From positions 16,845,197 through 16,909,196 of the forward strand of contig NC_030383.2 in NCBI RefSeq assembly GCF_001625215.2: a stretch of DNA of 64,000 nucleotides, given 5' to 3'. Positions 31,292 through 43,940 of this stretch are shown in pieces. The position numbers and the translations under genes were made by a program. Each line of letters opens with the position of its first letter. Position 1 is the stretch's first letter. Origin of the DNA: Daucus carota subsp. sativus (Eukaryota; Streptophyta; Magnoliopsida; Apiales; Apiaceae). The notes below the pieces were generated by a model, which had not been told where the DNA came from, ran no database searches, and was given only the letters and a program-made list of their open reading frames with translations.

Positions 31292-33864
31292 ATGAATAAG
31301 TTGTTTGATCGTTTGTTAGGAGAAGTGAACAGGCTACTTACATTTACTAAGTGGCATCCTTTACAAAGAAACCAAATTTCTTTTTACCACCAAGTGCTCA
31401 GCTCCTATATTGAAGAATTCCAAACCTTTACAATCAGAAATGAGAATTCTCTGACTTTCATATGTCAAATGATACAACACTTAATCTTCTTGTTAGTGAT
31501 CTACTTTCATATGTCAGAACAAGCGTCGATGTTGCAGATTACTCAGATCTTAGTCTCTTAGTTGTTGGAGACCGACTGGCCTCTGAAGTGGCTCAAATTT
31601 ATAAAGCCTCCATGCAAGACTATGATTTCCGGGACATCACTTCTAAGTTTTACTTCGACAGAAAGAAATTTGAAGAAGAACCCGAGTACGCTGAATCTTC
31701 CAGTGATCTTCCGGACTCAGAATTCAAGAGGGAAGTTTTTGTTGGATACCAAGCAGAGGCAAGTAGTTTGCTCCAACAACTTGTGTCTATCACTAAGAAG
31801 AGGCTTCAAGTAATCTCTATTGTAGGAATGGCCGGACTTGGTAAGACTACTTTAGCTCGAAGACTTTATAATGATCCTTATGTCGTTTCTTACTTTTATG
31901 TTCGAGCATGGGTCACTTGTTCTCAGATCTATCATAAGAGGAATTTATTGCTTGGCATTTTAAGGTCAGTTGCTGAGGTTACTGATGATGTTTATCAGAT
32001 GGATGATAATATGTTAGCCCATCACTTATATCGAGCTTTGATGGGCCGGAGATATCTTATTGTAATTGATGATATATGGAGCAGGGAGGCTTGGGATGAT
32101 TTCAAAAATTGTTTTCCAGATGACAAGAACGGGAGTAGAATTATGCTCACCACTCGGCTCAAAGTAATTGCTTCGCATGCACAATCTGATGGGGATCCAC
32201 TTTGTTTGCGTTTCCTAACAGAAGATGAAAGTTTTGAATTGTTTAGAAGGAAAACTTTCATTAGGGGAGCTTACTTCAGTGATTTGAGTTCGATTGGACA
32301 TGGTATTACAAAAAAATGTCATGGTTTGCCTCTGGCAATTGTTGTCATTGCTGGACTACTCAAAGATAATTTGGACAGGGACTGGTGGATCCATGTTGCG
32401 AAAAGTGTTAGATCTTACATTGTAACTGATGAAAATCAATACATCGAAACACTAGCATTGAGTTATAACCACCTGCCCCAACACTTAAGACCTTGTTTCC
32501 TCTCTTTCGGGGCATTCCCAGAAGATTATGGAATCTCAGTACGTAAGTTGATTTATTTATGGATTGCGGAGGGATTCATACATCTGGATGGCACACAAAA
32601 GACCTTGGAGGATGTTGCAGAGGATCACTTGACAGATCTTATAAGCAGAAGTCTGGTTGTTGTAGGTAAGAAAGGGTCAAATGGTGCAATGAAAACATGT
32701 TATATTCATGACCTCTTGCGTGAGTTGTGTGTAAGAAAAGCCAAGGAGGAGAATTTTTCCTTAAATATCTCCAACTACAATAAACATTCTTATCCATGTT
32801 CTCATTCTTCGAACGATCCCTGTAGAGAATCACAACTTCTGCTCAGCCCAAATGTCCCTGGGATTCCATCAATATGTCTTTGCTATTCTACTGAATTATC
32901 TGTGAAATTTTTTGATGGTGTATCAATTGTATGGGAAACCTCCAAAGTCATCAGGGCCTTGGATTTATCATCCTTAAAATTTTCTGTATTTCCCATTGCA
33001 TTAGTTCAACTAGTACACTTGAGGTACTTGGAACTTCGCTTTAGAACTGGTAACCTTCCTGAATCTATATGCCGCCTCCAAGAACTTCAAACACTCATCA
33101 TGACATCACGGATGAATATGGTCGTTCCAAAGTATATTTGGAAAATGATAAACTTGAGGCATCTTTGTATCAAAACAGGGGAAAATCCAATAGATTTCTC
33201 CAATGTCGAAGAAGAACCTAGTTTCCTGGAAAACCTGCAGAGCTTGTCACTAGTTAGCCCTGCTAGCCCATGTCAACATATCTTAGCCAAAACTAAAAAT
33301 TTGCGGAAACTAGGCCTTTGTGGAACATTGACAACAAGAAGTGGAGAGTTCAAGTGTCCTGATCTAGGCCTTTTGATGCACCTAGAAACATTAAAGTTGT
33401 TAAACACAACTCCTTTCTGCAAAGCCGGAAGACTTAGCAATTCAATTGCCTTCCCTGGAAGTCTTAAAAAACTTACAGTGTCAAATACTTATTTGGACTG
33501 GAAAGAAGCTTGGGTCTTCGAAGTGATGCCTAACCTTGAAGTTCTCAAGTTGAAATCTCATGCCTTTTTCGGTGATTGCTGGGAACCAAGCCCTGAAGCA
33601 TTTCCTTGTCTCAAATTTCTAAAACTTGAGGAATTAGATATTGTGACTTGGACAGCTTCTCGGAATCACTTTCCTGTGCTTGAGCACTTACAGGTGATTG
33701 GATGCCTACTTCTGATGGAGATCCCCGAAGACTTTGGTAATATATGCACGCTTGAGTGGATTGAAGTAAGCGGGTGTAGTAATGCTGTAACAAGCTCTGT
33801 AAGAGAAATCCAAAAAGAGCAAAAAAGCTATGGAAACGATTTGCTTCATATCCGGATCAGATGA
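31292..33864 (+). pseudogene. NLR 3, frameshifted in the N-terminal module
   Basis: The frame from ATG 31292 (MNKLFDRLLGEVNRLL) encodes the first half of the N-terminal module and runs into a wrong frame near 31450. The paralogous frame resumes at about 31455 and stays open to 33864. The change equals loss of one base (or gain of two) somewhere in 31440-31465. The longer frame has an ATG at 31462 that would give an 800-residue protein with the complete NB-ARC (P-loop at 122, LIVIDDIW at 199, HGLPLAI, YIHDLL) and LRRs but only half of one module. The C terminus stops about eight residues early compared with NLR2. It is either a pseudogene, a truncated receptor from the internal ATG, or a sequencing slip. 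Confidence 0.85.
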
Positions 33865-34560
33865 ACAAATATGCAGATCAGGTAACTCAATATTATTATC
33901 AAGTCCAGTAGTAATTGATTTTAACTTTTGTTCGTAAAATTGTTTGAGCAAACTGGGCATGGTCAACTATTACATTAAATTTGTATTGTAATAAGATAAT
34001 TATTACTCTCATCCATGAAACATAATTAGTAGTATGTTACATTTTGCACGAGCTGCATCGTTTTTCTGCTGATCCGATGCTAAATAACACGATTCTATAA
34101 ATTTGCAAGATTATTAAAGTTGTATAGCCATTGTCATACAAAATCTTAGTAATGTTTTTATTTGGAATCAGAATTATTTTGAATGAGGTGGAGTGGATTT
34201 TGCTCTTTGGGGCTTGGATGTCGATATGATGAACATAAATTACTCAGCTCGATAGGATTGATCCTTCTACTGGCAAAATTCTGGTCATTGCCATCATCAA
34301 GGCAGGTCAAATCAGTTTAAATTTCCCTCAAGCAAAGAAAATTTTAAATCTTTCTCAATGCTGAAAGTCAGTACATGTGCTGCCGAGTCTTGTGTTTGCA
34401 GAGAAGGGTTTGTTTCTGGCTTCAGCCAGTGTGGAGTTTACATGGGTGTAGGGAAGTTGTTAAGAGTGTAGTTTTGTTGCTGGTGCCTCAGTTATATTTA
34501 CAATGACAAGGAGAATAACCTTGGGCCAAGAAGAAGAAGATAAAAATATGTGATAATTTC
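33865..34560. other. Intergenic spacer after NLR3
   Basis: No coding sequence was recognised. It ends exactly where the long direct repeat begins. Confidence 0.5.
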
Positions 34561-34915
34561 AGTACTAGCACTATAATGAATAATGCCACTGATATATAAT
34601 CAAATCCATTTTCAGATATTTGGAACATAAATTGATTTTTAGAAGTTGATTGAAAAGCTAGTGCCAAAGATAACTCGGAATTTTAGTTGTCGCCTTTGTC
34701 TGAATTATAGGTTCTGGGGAGCATAAGGTAGCAGGGAGTAAATTTGAGAAATATAACCTGCAATTGCTGGAAGTATACAAAGTGTGAATAGCTAAGATAA
34801 GGTGTAAAAATTGCTATATTGTTTGTAAAAGATAATGTAATATTAGCTGTATGTCATTCCCACAATCATGTCTATTGATTGTTTTGTCAAATAAACTTTG
34901 CACTTGACTCTTTTG

Positions 34916-35513
34916 ATTGTTTGCCTCTTGCAATTGTTGTAATAGTTGGGCTACTTAAAAACAACTTCGAAATAGAAATAGATTGTTGGGCACGGGCTGA
35001 GGATAGTAGTTCAGCTATTCAGGTCCTCGATATTTAACAAATACTCCTAAAAAATTCAAAGTGGGTGTTTGGCAACCCATTATAAGCCGGACTTCTCGGC
35101 TTATAAGTTAGAAGCACTTATTCGTACCGTTTGTGTAAAAAGTCAAGAAGCACTTATAAAAAGCTAGGAATGCTAGCTTTTGTTTCAGGACTTCTACTTA
35201 TTTCCCAAACACTTTGATCACTTATAAGTCTTATCTTGCTTCTAACTTCTACTCCGCTTATTTATTTTAAGCAATAAGCACTTATTTTAAGCTCACCCAA
35301 ACGGCCCCAAAATTTTCTTCAGCACCAATCATGGCCCTGCTATTACATCGACTCCCAACCCAATTTCAAGGATATATCAACTGTATGGGATACCTCCACA
35401 CTCATTAGGGTTTTGGATATATCATCCATAGAATTGTTCGTATTTATACTGCAACTAGTACACTTGAGGTACTCAGAACTTTGATTTAGGTCAGGCAACC
35501 CTCCAGAAAAACT
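34916..35513 (+). pseudogene. NLR fragment (GLPL and first LRR parts), left piece
   Basis: 34918-35010 encodes CLPLAIVVIVGLLKNN, the GLPL region of the NB-ARC. 35385-35513 encodes the start of the LRRs (LIRVLDISSIELF, LQLVHLRYSEL). The part between (RNBS-D to IHD) is absent. It is the 5' part of a dead NLR whose 3' part lies beyond the CACTA element at 46618 and after. Confidence 0.85.
35061..35308. mobile_element. Tourist-like (PIF/Harbinger) MITE
   Basis: The ends read GTGGGTGTTTGG and, reversed, GGGGCCGTTTGG. The right repeat copy of the host segment lacks the insertion (TTCAAAATTTTC near 46408), so the limits and the 3-bp AAA duplication are visible directly. It has no coding capacity. 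The size, TIR type and 3-bp TSD fit PIF/Harbinger MITEs. A decayed relative is at 14030-14263. Confidence 0.85.
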
Positions 35514-35640
35514 ACAAGAAAACAGTCAATAGACATCGGTTTTTAACCGATGTCTATGTTCTTTCAGGACCGATGTCTTTGTCGGTGATGTCTATATATA
35601 GACATCGGTCAAAAACCGATGTCTGAAATATATTTAGACA
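35511..35640. repeat. Left TIR and subterminal repeats of the CACTA element
   Basis: After the terminus ACTACAAGAAAAC the motif AGACATCGGT or its inverse ACCGATGTCT occurs repeatedly in both orientations (35532-35625). These arrays are where the element's own DNA-binding protein docks in the En/Spm family. Confidence 0.88.
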
Positions 35641-35660
35641 TCACCCCTACCATTTTTCAT

Positions 35661-36196
35661 GATGTCCATGCAACCATTATTTACAAAACATGTTGAGAGG
35701 TAAATGAGTTTATAATCAAATTAGTCTTACGACATGATATTAAACATATAAGGAGCCTTGTATTTTTCCACATAGACATCAAAACCTTTCCTGAGTGTGA
35801 TGTCAAAGTGAGGTTTAGACATCTTTTAACATTTTTGATGATGTCCATGCAGCCATTATTTACAAAACATGTTGATAGGTAAATTAGTTTATAATCAAAT
35901 AGTCTTACTACATGATATTAAACATATAAGGAGCCATGTATTTTTCCACATAGACATCAGAACCTTTCCTGAGTGTGATGTCAAAGTGAGGTTTAGACAT
36001 CTTTTAACATTTTTGATGATGTCCATGCAGCCATTATTTACAAAACATGTTGATAGGTTAATTAGTTTATAATCAAATTAGTCTTACTACATGATATTAA
36101 ACATACAAGGAGCCATGTATTTTGCCACATAGACATCGAAACATGTCCTGAGTGTGATGTGAATATGAAGTTTAGACATCGGTTTTTACAGTATAA
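35661..36196. repeat. Three tandem units of about 178 bp in the CACTA end
   Basis: The unit starting GATGTCCATGCA recurs at 35661, 35840 and 36018 with about 90 percent or better identity. Each unit carries two or three copies of the subterminal motif (TAGACATC, GATGTC). This enlarges the subterminal region of the 3' end of the element. Confidence 0.92.
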
Positions 36197-36747
36197 AAAT
36201 GATGTCTTTTATGTTTTTAACATCGAAATATAACCGATGTCTTAAATTTCTTCAACATCTATTGTTGAAATATATTTGATGTCTTTTAAGTTTTTAACAT
36301 CGTTGTTTGAAATATATTTGATGTCTTATATTGTTCTTTAACATTTGTTTAAAATATAAGTGATGTCTTACATTGCATAAACAAAAAATAAAACTTGCCA
36401 AAAAACAATAACCAACCATATATATATATATATATATCCAACAAAACCAACCATTCAATAACCAACCAGCAATATCTCCAATCAGCAATATCCAACCAGC
36501 AATATCCAACTTAGTCCAAAATGACAACTTATCCCCAAAAGCAAACCACATACTTACTAGCTAGCAATTCAATCCATCCGGAAACTCATACCAAAACACT
36601 AGCTAGCTACCATACAAAATGACCATACCAGAACACTAGCTACTTATCCAGTACAACCAAACAAAATGACCATATATACCAAACTGTCCAACTAGTCCAC
36701 TACATTAGCAGTTTACCACAAATTAAAGATCAGAATATGCAAAGTCA
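36197..36747. other. 3' non-coding part of the CACTA element
   Basis: It holds further degenerate GATGTC/GACATC motifs up to about 36370, a (TA)n run at 36418-36437, and an AACCAACC-rich stretch with tandem CAGCAATATCCAACC-like units (36460-36515). It lies downstream of the second transposon gene. Confidence 0.6.
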
Positions 36748-39700
36748 TCAGACGTGATCTTGGATGAAGTGGAGTGCCTCAAGACGTATTTCATTTAGCT
36801 CGTCCTCAGTGTAAGAAGCTCGAGACTTGGGCAACCACTACAATAAGGTACAAGCAAAATCAATAAATTACAAAAAGAAAGTATAGAAAGTATACAAGAC
36901 ACATAGCAGATAAGGTAGCATAAAATAATACCTTTTTAGCAAATGTCAATTTTGTGTCATTGATTATCTCTTTCATATACCGCATTACTACATAGGCGCA
37001 CTCATGGCCACCAGGTTGCTTGGGAGATCCCTATCCCGTAAATTGAAGAAACATTAGACATGTTATATAAATAAGCAATATATATCAACTATAACTATGT
37101 ACTCAAAATTCAGTATAATAGTACTTACACTGAGAAACTTTGCCTTGCCTATCTTGTTGCCGCCCCTACCAGTTTCTACATTAAATTTTTTCAATGCCCT
37201 GCATATAAACATAAATTGTGATTAAATTGTCAGAAGATTTTATTTTTTTAGTTTCCCATCAATCTCAGTTCAATACTCTGTACTTGCATTTTTGAATAAT
37301 AAATCATGTGCAAAATAAATCATGCGCAAAATATATATTTTACCTTGCTAATGCATTCCTCCAGTTCTGGAAACTGTGTCGGGTGAGGGAGTGGATTCAA
37401 AATATATATTTCGCCTTCCCAAATAATGGACAAAATCCAATGCATGCTGTTCACAAAAAACAGACCAGGCCAAGATAGTTTTGGCACATAATATATAAGT
37501 CTTTGTATTTTTGTCATTTAAAAAATTGAAATTTTGAAGAGAACATAACTTACTTCTTATTATGCGGCAAAAAGAATAGTCGATCTGGGTTACCCTCTCT
37601 AAACCGATTGAGAATGTAATCTTCAAATTCAGAATTTACGAAAAATGAGCTTGCTGGATCAACAAAAGCAAAAGTTTCCACAAGTTCCAGGTGCTCACTG
37701 ATCTCAGCATGCAAGTGCCTACCGAAAAAGTACACACACAAATAAATAAACTAGCCGAGACAATTGATAAATTACTGACACTGCTCACATTCATGTCATA
37801 TTGAATAAAGGAACTTATGCCATGTACGAGGCAATTACAGCTTGCCCAAGCATTTTATACTCCAACAACGACACAACATTCTCATGCAGCACATATATTA
37901 TCTTTTGAACGCCAAACACCTCTTTCTCGCATTTAATCTTAATCGAGACCCCTGTTGTTTTCATCCAAGTTGCTGCATGTTTGTACAATAAATTAAAGCC
38001 CTTTGGGACTTTTGCACTTGGCTTTACTCGATTGAATTGTGCCTTCAATTTTTCCAACTCATCATTCTTGCGGGTTTTTTCTGCACTTGCTCGAGACCTT
38101 TCTTTTCTCTGGATCTGGAGACAATAAAGCAGAAAAAATATGAAGTAGACATTATAATAGCATAATATCCTCAAATGAAAATTTTAAATTTAAATTCTCA
38201 CCACAGCAGTTGTGTAGGATATTAACTCGTCAGGCCATGCGAAAAAACAGCCAAGTGCATCGCGAATTGTCACCAAATCACCACCTATCTCAGGGGGGAG
38301 CACCGCATCTGGTTGTATCAGGCCATCAACAGAGACACATTGGTGTCCATCTGGTATAGTAACTCCATGCATTGAATTACTCAAATTATCCTCGCGAGGA
38401 TACATCATACCAAATGCAACTTTATTCTCTATCGTCTCGATGGATAGCTCACAAGATCTCAGGCCCTACAATATTTAAATGACCAAATGAAAATCATAGA
38501 AGTATCCAAAAAAAAAAAACTGAAATGTATGAAATTAGATTAATTTACCGAATCTTGAGGAGGTGAAGGCCTACGGGGGGCATCTGTAATAACGCATTCT
38601 TCATCATCAACTTTTTCAGGTGCCGAATGTGTCTTTTCCATCATTTCATTGTCAAGGTCCTTAGCTGCAGCAGGCTTATCTAGCTCCTCTTGGGGCATTG
38701 CTTTTTCAGACCACATTGGGGAATTAAGAGTACTTCCAGAATTCATAATCATCGTCTTCAATAGAGCAATCTCTGCCTCAAGAGCACTTGTTTTTTTCTC
38801 AAACTGTTCATCCCTTTGCCGATCACGGGCCATCAACTCGGCCTTTGTGATTCGAATTTTATTCGGCAAATTAAAATATCTTTTTGGAGTGACGTATCCT
38901 CCAACTGCCCTAACCCTGCCAGAATGTTCATTACTCCCTAAAGCTGTGGTCAACACATCTTCACCACATTCGAATTGTATTTCACCCTTCACCTTTTTTT
39001 CCAACAATTCATCCTGTTGACATGAAATTTATGAGAAAACCGGAAATAATCTTATCGTATAAAATAGGCAATTATTCATAACTTTTAATATTATAAGAGA
39101 CTTACAATCTTATCGCATACAGTTGACAAATCTTTCTCGACCACTTTGACTTCTTGGCCATTTCTTCTTTTACGAGCTTTTTTCCAAAATATTGCCCTAT
39201 CTGGTTCTTCTCCCGGCTCTAGCCTTCCTTTTTTTATCTATTAAAAGTACAACAATATTAAAACAAAACTTACTCACACATTTAAGTTATTTTTAGACAT
39301 TTTAATAATTTTTAGACATTTACTTTTGGAATAAATTTAGACATCTAGACAGTTATATTCAGCAATAATAGCAATTATTTTTAGAATCAGACACAATTAA
39401 AATCAAACTTACTTCATCCTCTTTTAAACCGATGTAACCTTTTCTCGACAATCGGTGATGATACTTTCTCTTAGAGGTTATTTCGCTCTGTGTTTGATGA
39501 ATATCCTAAACAAAAGAATATAAAAGAACATGTCATACAATCCAGTTACTATAAAATCAACAAATGACAGAATTATATGAAACTGAACCATACCATCCAC
39601 TTAGGATCAGTCCTCTGTTTCACAAACCTTCTCCAGGTTGACTTACTAACATAGCCATAGCCCCTTGGGGGCTTACTCAGTTTCTTCTTGTCTCCAAGAA

Positions 39701-40281
39701 AAGGCATCACATATTTCCTCGTCAAATCAGCCTTAAATTGTCGCCATTTGGTGCCGGCTGACTTTAGGACCAGATGCTGAGTATATGATTTTACTTTGAA
39801 GGTAGACTGAAAAACACACAAGGTAACATATATTAGGAAAATTGTTCAGTTATATTAATTTCTAAATAGACAGTTTCTTGGAAAATTCTTCAAGTACCTG
39901 AAGATCTAGCCACAGCTTGGATTTTAATTCAGGATCGACAGTTGGCCAAGAAGGAATGTCGATTGGAATTGTAGTCCTTGCCAACATACCAATATAGGAC
40001 TGCAAACGGGCCCTAGTTTCCCCACATGGAATTCCCCATTCATTGGTTGTCACTTTAAACTTTTTCCCTTTAGCTTTCTTGACTATCACTTTGTACATTG
40101 CACAGACACCGCGCTTCCCACCCGACTTTCTTGTAGCTGTGTCAGTTGGTTGTTCATTGTCGGCTGGTTGAGGTTCTGAGTTGGCTGGTTGATTTTCTGC
40201 CTCAATAGCCAGCTGTGCAGTGCCTTCACTACTTACTTTCTTACTTCCTCCCTTTTTTGATTTCTTTTGCTTAGGTGCCAT
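36748..40281 (-). CDS. CACTA second gene: Ptta/En/Spm domain plus Ulp1-like protease
   Basis: This is a multi-exon minus-strand gene starting MAPKQKKSKKGG at 40281 with a Lys-rich N terminus. Exons at 40281-39862, about 39810-39590, 39510-39420, 39240-39110, 39020-38555, 38465-38200, 38110-37815, 37720-37560 and on to 36748 can be read in frame. Early exons give a plant transposase Ptta/En/Spm-type domain (WRRFVKQRTDPKW), then a coiled coil (RDRQRDEQFEKKTSALEAEI) and an acidic stretch. The last exons carry a Ulp1-like C48 cysteine-protease fold: MHWILSII (His), YILNPLPH (Asn where Asp is usual), and PKQPGGHECAYVVMRYMKEI (Gln and Cys). The frame ends IRLEALHFIQDHV at a TGA. The role is unproven. 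In this family the gene stands where TNPA does and probably binds the subterminal repeats. Exon edges are my estimate. Confidence 0.75.
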
Positions 40282-40550
40282 TCTCTCGTCTTGCTTTGAT
40301 CTGAAAAAAACTTAACATATCTGACCAATTAGAACAAGTACAAATAATCATGAAAAATATGCAAAATGTTACAAAACAAATCATGGAAAATATGCAAAAT
40401 GCTACAAAGTAATCATGGAAAAATATGCAAACTGCTACAAAATAATCATTGATACACTTGCAAAATATGCAAAATTCTACAAAATAATCATTGATACACT
40501 TGCAAATTTTTCAAAATATGCAAAATTCTCATTGAAATTTAGCTAGACAT

Positions 40551-43500
40551 CTATGGACTTTTCAACCAAATCCCTTCAACATTTTCTCTTTTATTACTAA
40601 CACGTGCATCATCGGAATCATGAGGGTCACATGTAGGGATCTGAGAACAGAATGGGGGAGGGTTCCAGGAGTTGTGTTCTGGAGCATCTTCATTGTACAC
40701 ATCATGGTAGTCTCTAGTTGCCGATGATAGCACAACAGACCAGTTTTTATCACTTGGATCCTCTACATAAAAAACTTGGTTGACTTGGTCCACTGAGACA
40801 TATTTGTCCTTTTTGTGACCAGACCGATTGAAGTTCATAAGCGTGAAACCAAGCTCATCAGACTTGACACCTCTGTCATTTGAAGCCCATGTACATAAAA
40901 ACAAAGGGGCCTTGAATGCGTGGTAGTCTAACTCCCATATTTCTTTGATAACCCCATAAAATGTTAGTTCGCTCTCTATAGGATTTATATCCTTAGCACT
41001 AGACACTTGGACTGTCCTGGCAACCAACGACACCCCACTATTCTGAACTACCCTTGCATTATCTCGGTCTTTTGTGTGGTAACGGACCCCGTCAACAACA
41101 TAACTTTCATAAGTCAAGACTGAATATGAAGGTTTTCCAGCCAACCATCGTATTGTTTCAGAAACGTCTCCAGAATTTTCCCTCATTTCTGTACTGACCT
41201 ACAAGTTTTATTGCATATAAGCTCATTGAAATTAAAGGCATGACTTGCAGAAAATACAAATAAAAAGGAGAAGATTGCAAACAAACTTTTTGTTCAAACC
41301 AATCGGCAAATTGTCGATTGTGCTCTCCCAATAGCCACTGCACACTCTTCTTATTCCCTTGATATATGCCTTCCAAATATTGTTTATGCAACCTGATTTA
41401 AGTAGTTAGGTTAATTAGTTAGGTTAGCTAAGACTCTACCACATGAAATAGAACTATAATATGTGTACATGTAAAAAATTGACCAACCTAGCATATGGTT
41501 CCACTTCAGTATTATTGAGGAGGACTGCAAGATGCGCCTCACTTCTTTCTTTTTCTGGAACTGACTTCATTGTTGCACCACCTACTGGACCAGAAACTTT
41601 TTCATCTTTTTGAAGCCCTGCTGTCCTGCTACTCCCGCTAAAGAACTCGGTGCAAAATTCTATAGATTCTTCTTTCAGATAACCTTCAGCTATACAACCT
41701 TCCGGATAGAATCGGTTTCTTACATAACCCTTCAATATTTTATTGAAACGTTCAAATGGATACATTCATCTGTAAAAAACTGGTCCACATAATCTCAATT
41801 CTCTTACTAAGTGGACTGACAGATGTATCATAACATCGAAAAATGATGGCGGGAAAATTTTCTCCAACTCACACAAGGTCAAAATAACATCTGATTGTAG
41901 TTTATTCAACTTTGACACATCGACAACTTTGTTGCACAAACTGTTGAAGAAAAAACACAATCTTATTATAGAGACCCTAACATTTTTCGGAAGCACTGAT
42001 CGAATAGAAACCGGTAGTAGCTGCTGGAGGAGAATATGGCAGTCATGTGACTTAAGGCCATACAATTTCTGATCAATCATTGATACACAGTTTCTGATAT
42101 TTGAAGCGTGCCCGTATGGAAGTTTCATGTTGTACAATGAGGACAGCATTGTTTTTTTTTCTTTCTTGGACAAGGTAAAAGGGGCAGGAGGTAAGTATGT
42201 CTTTTTTTCACCTATTTCAGGAGCTAAATCAGGCCTTAGTCCCATCTCAACCAAATCAAGACGCGATGCAAGGCTGTCTTTCGTCTTGAATTTCAAATTG
42301 AGAAGTGTCCCAATTATATTATCACACACGTTCTTCTCGACGTGCATGACATCTAAACAATGTCGAACATGGTGATACTTCCAATACTCTAACTCAAAAA
42401 AAATTGATTGTTTTTTCCATGCAGATTCGACCTTTTTCGACTTCCCCCCCTTTCCAAAACTAAATTTAAGAAGTTGTTGCTGCGCCAAAACTTCTTCTCC
42501 GGTAAGTGGTTCAGGCGCAATACCTAATTCCTGTTCTCCATTGAAAGCTGTCCTAAGCCTCCTATAGGGATGATATTTATCTAAGTAACGACAGTGGCCT
42601 TGGTAGGACATTTTCCTACTATGGTTTAAATACTTAGCTACAGTCTGATCACCACAAATTGGACAAGCTTTATAACCCTTATTAATGCATCCCGACAAGT
42701 TGGCATACCCCGGGAAGTCATTTACTGTCCACATCAGAACTGCCTTTAGAGTGAAAAAAGAATCAGTATGCGCATCGTACACGTTTGGTTCACCTTCCTC
42801 CCACAATTTTTTTAAATCATCAATTAGCGGCTCGAGATATACGTCAATATTATTACCTGGTTCATGCGGGCCAGAAATTAATGTTGTTAACATCATAAAC
42901 TTCCTCTTCATGCATAACCATGGAGGAAGATTATATGTTACTAACATAACTGGCCAGCAAGTATACCGGTTGTTTAATCCGTTATTGTGCGGATTTATAC
43001 CATCAGCCGCTAATCCCAACCGTAAGTGTCTTGGCTCACTACCAAAATCAGGCCACCTATAATCTATATTTCTCCATGAAGGAGAATCAGAGGGGTGGCG
43101 CATCTTCCCATCATTAGACCGATTCACTGAATGCCAATCCATTAATTTGGCAGTAGAAGTAGATTTAAACATTCGTTTAAACCTGGGGATTATAGGAAAA
43201 TACCACATAACCTTAGCCGGCACATTTACCCTAATTTTACCATCTTTCCCAATTTTCCAGCGAGACAAATGGCAATTTGGACACTCAGAAGAAGACTCAA
43301 GGAGTGGACCCCTATACAATACGCAATCATTTGGACAAGCGTGGAATTTTACATACTCAAGTCCTAAATCAGTCAAGGTTTTCTTGGCCTCGTACATATT
43401 AGACGGAAGCACATTGTCTTTCGGAAGAAATGACCCAACAGACTCAAGAAGATCAGTAAAAGCCTTATCACTAACCCCAAACCTAACCTTCCAATTATGT

Positions 43501-43940
43501 AATTTCAAGACTGTTTCTAGTTTAGTGCACTCACTTCCCTCAAATAGAGGTTGTTCTGCATCTGCAACAAACCTCTTGAAGTCTTCAGACTCATCATTAT
43601 TGTAATCGTCCTTACTATAGGCTGCGTCGCATACGTTGTAGGTTTCTGTTGGTGGTGTGGGCTTTGGAGGAGGGCAACTACTACCAACAGCTAACTTAGT
43701 ACTGTTACAAACCTCTTCACCATGCCAAATCCATTCAAAATATCCTAAACTAAAACCCGAATCATACAGATGACCTCTGATTATATCTACCGGGAATTTT
43801 TTGAAGTCAACGCAGCGTGCACAAGGACAACGAATTTTTTTTGGGTTTTTTGCATTATCCTCGGCAAATATCAAGAAATTTTCAACACCTATTTCATACT
43901 GTAAGGAATCCCTATCAGCTTTTATCCACGACTTATCCAT
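40551..43940 (-). pseudogene. CACTA tnp2 transposase (TNPD type), one nonsense codon
   Basis: The first exon starts MDKSWIKADRDS at 43940 with the transposase-associated domain (CPCARCVDF, HLYDSGF). It continues into the tnp2 transposase domain (CPNDCVLYRG, YFPIIPRF, GLAADGINP, NRYTCWPVML, TVNDFPGYANLSG, CPICG, HVRHCLDVMHVEKN). A TGA at 41766-41768 interrupts the conserved R-W-MYPFER motif, and the frame then goes on (YPFERFNKILKG) to a donor near 41490. Two further exons follow: LHKQYLEG...WFEQK (41393-41290) and 41200-40551 with a DUF4216-like region (YGVIKEIWELDY, VFYVEDP). Without readthrough the product lacks about a third. The enzyme would cut the element ends. Confidence 0.85.

Larger units (their letters stand above)
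34561..35513. repeat. Long direct repeat, left copy, flanking the CACTA element
   Basis: From AGTACTAGCACTATAATG to CCAGAAAAACT this stretch recurs at 45915-46617 with only a few substitutions (for example A/G at 34573, and GAACTTTGA against GAACTTCGA). The left copy is longer because it holds a MITE of about 248 bp. The two copies lie immediately outside the two ends of the CACTA element, so the element is flanked by a directly repeated piece of host DNA. Confidence 0.93.

Noticed and set aside
31292..31561. Separate small NLR-like gene
   Set aside because: It is the first part of NLR3 before the frameshift and has no independent end.
35661..36196. CRISPR-like repeat array
   Set aside because: Units of about 178 bp with no spacer structure in a plant transposon end; it is a tandem duplication.
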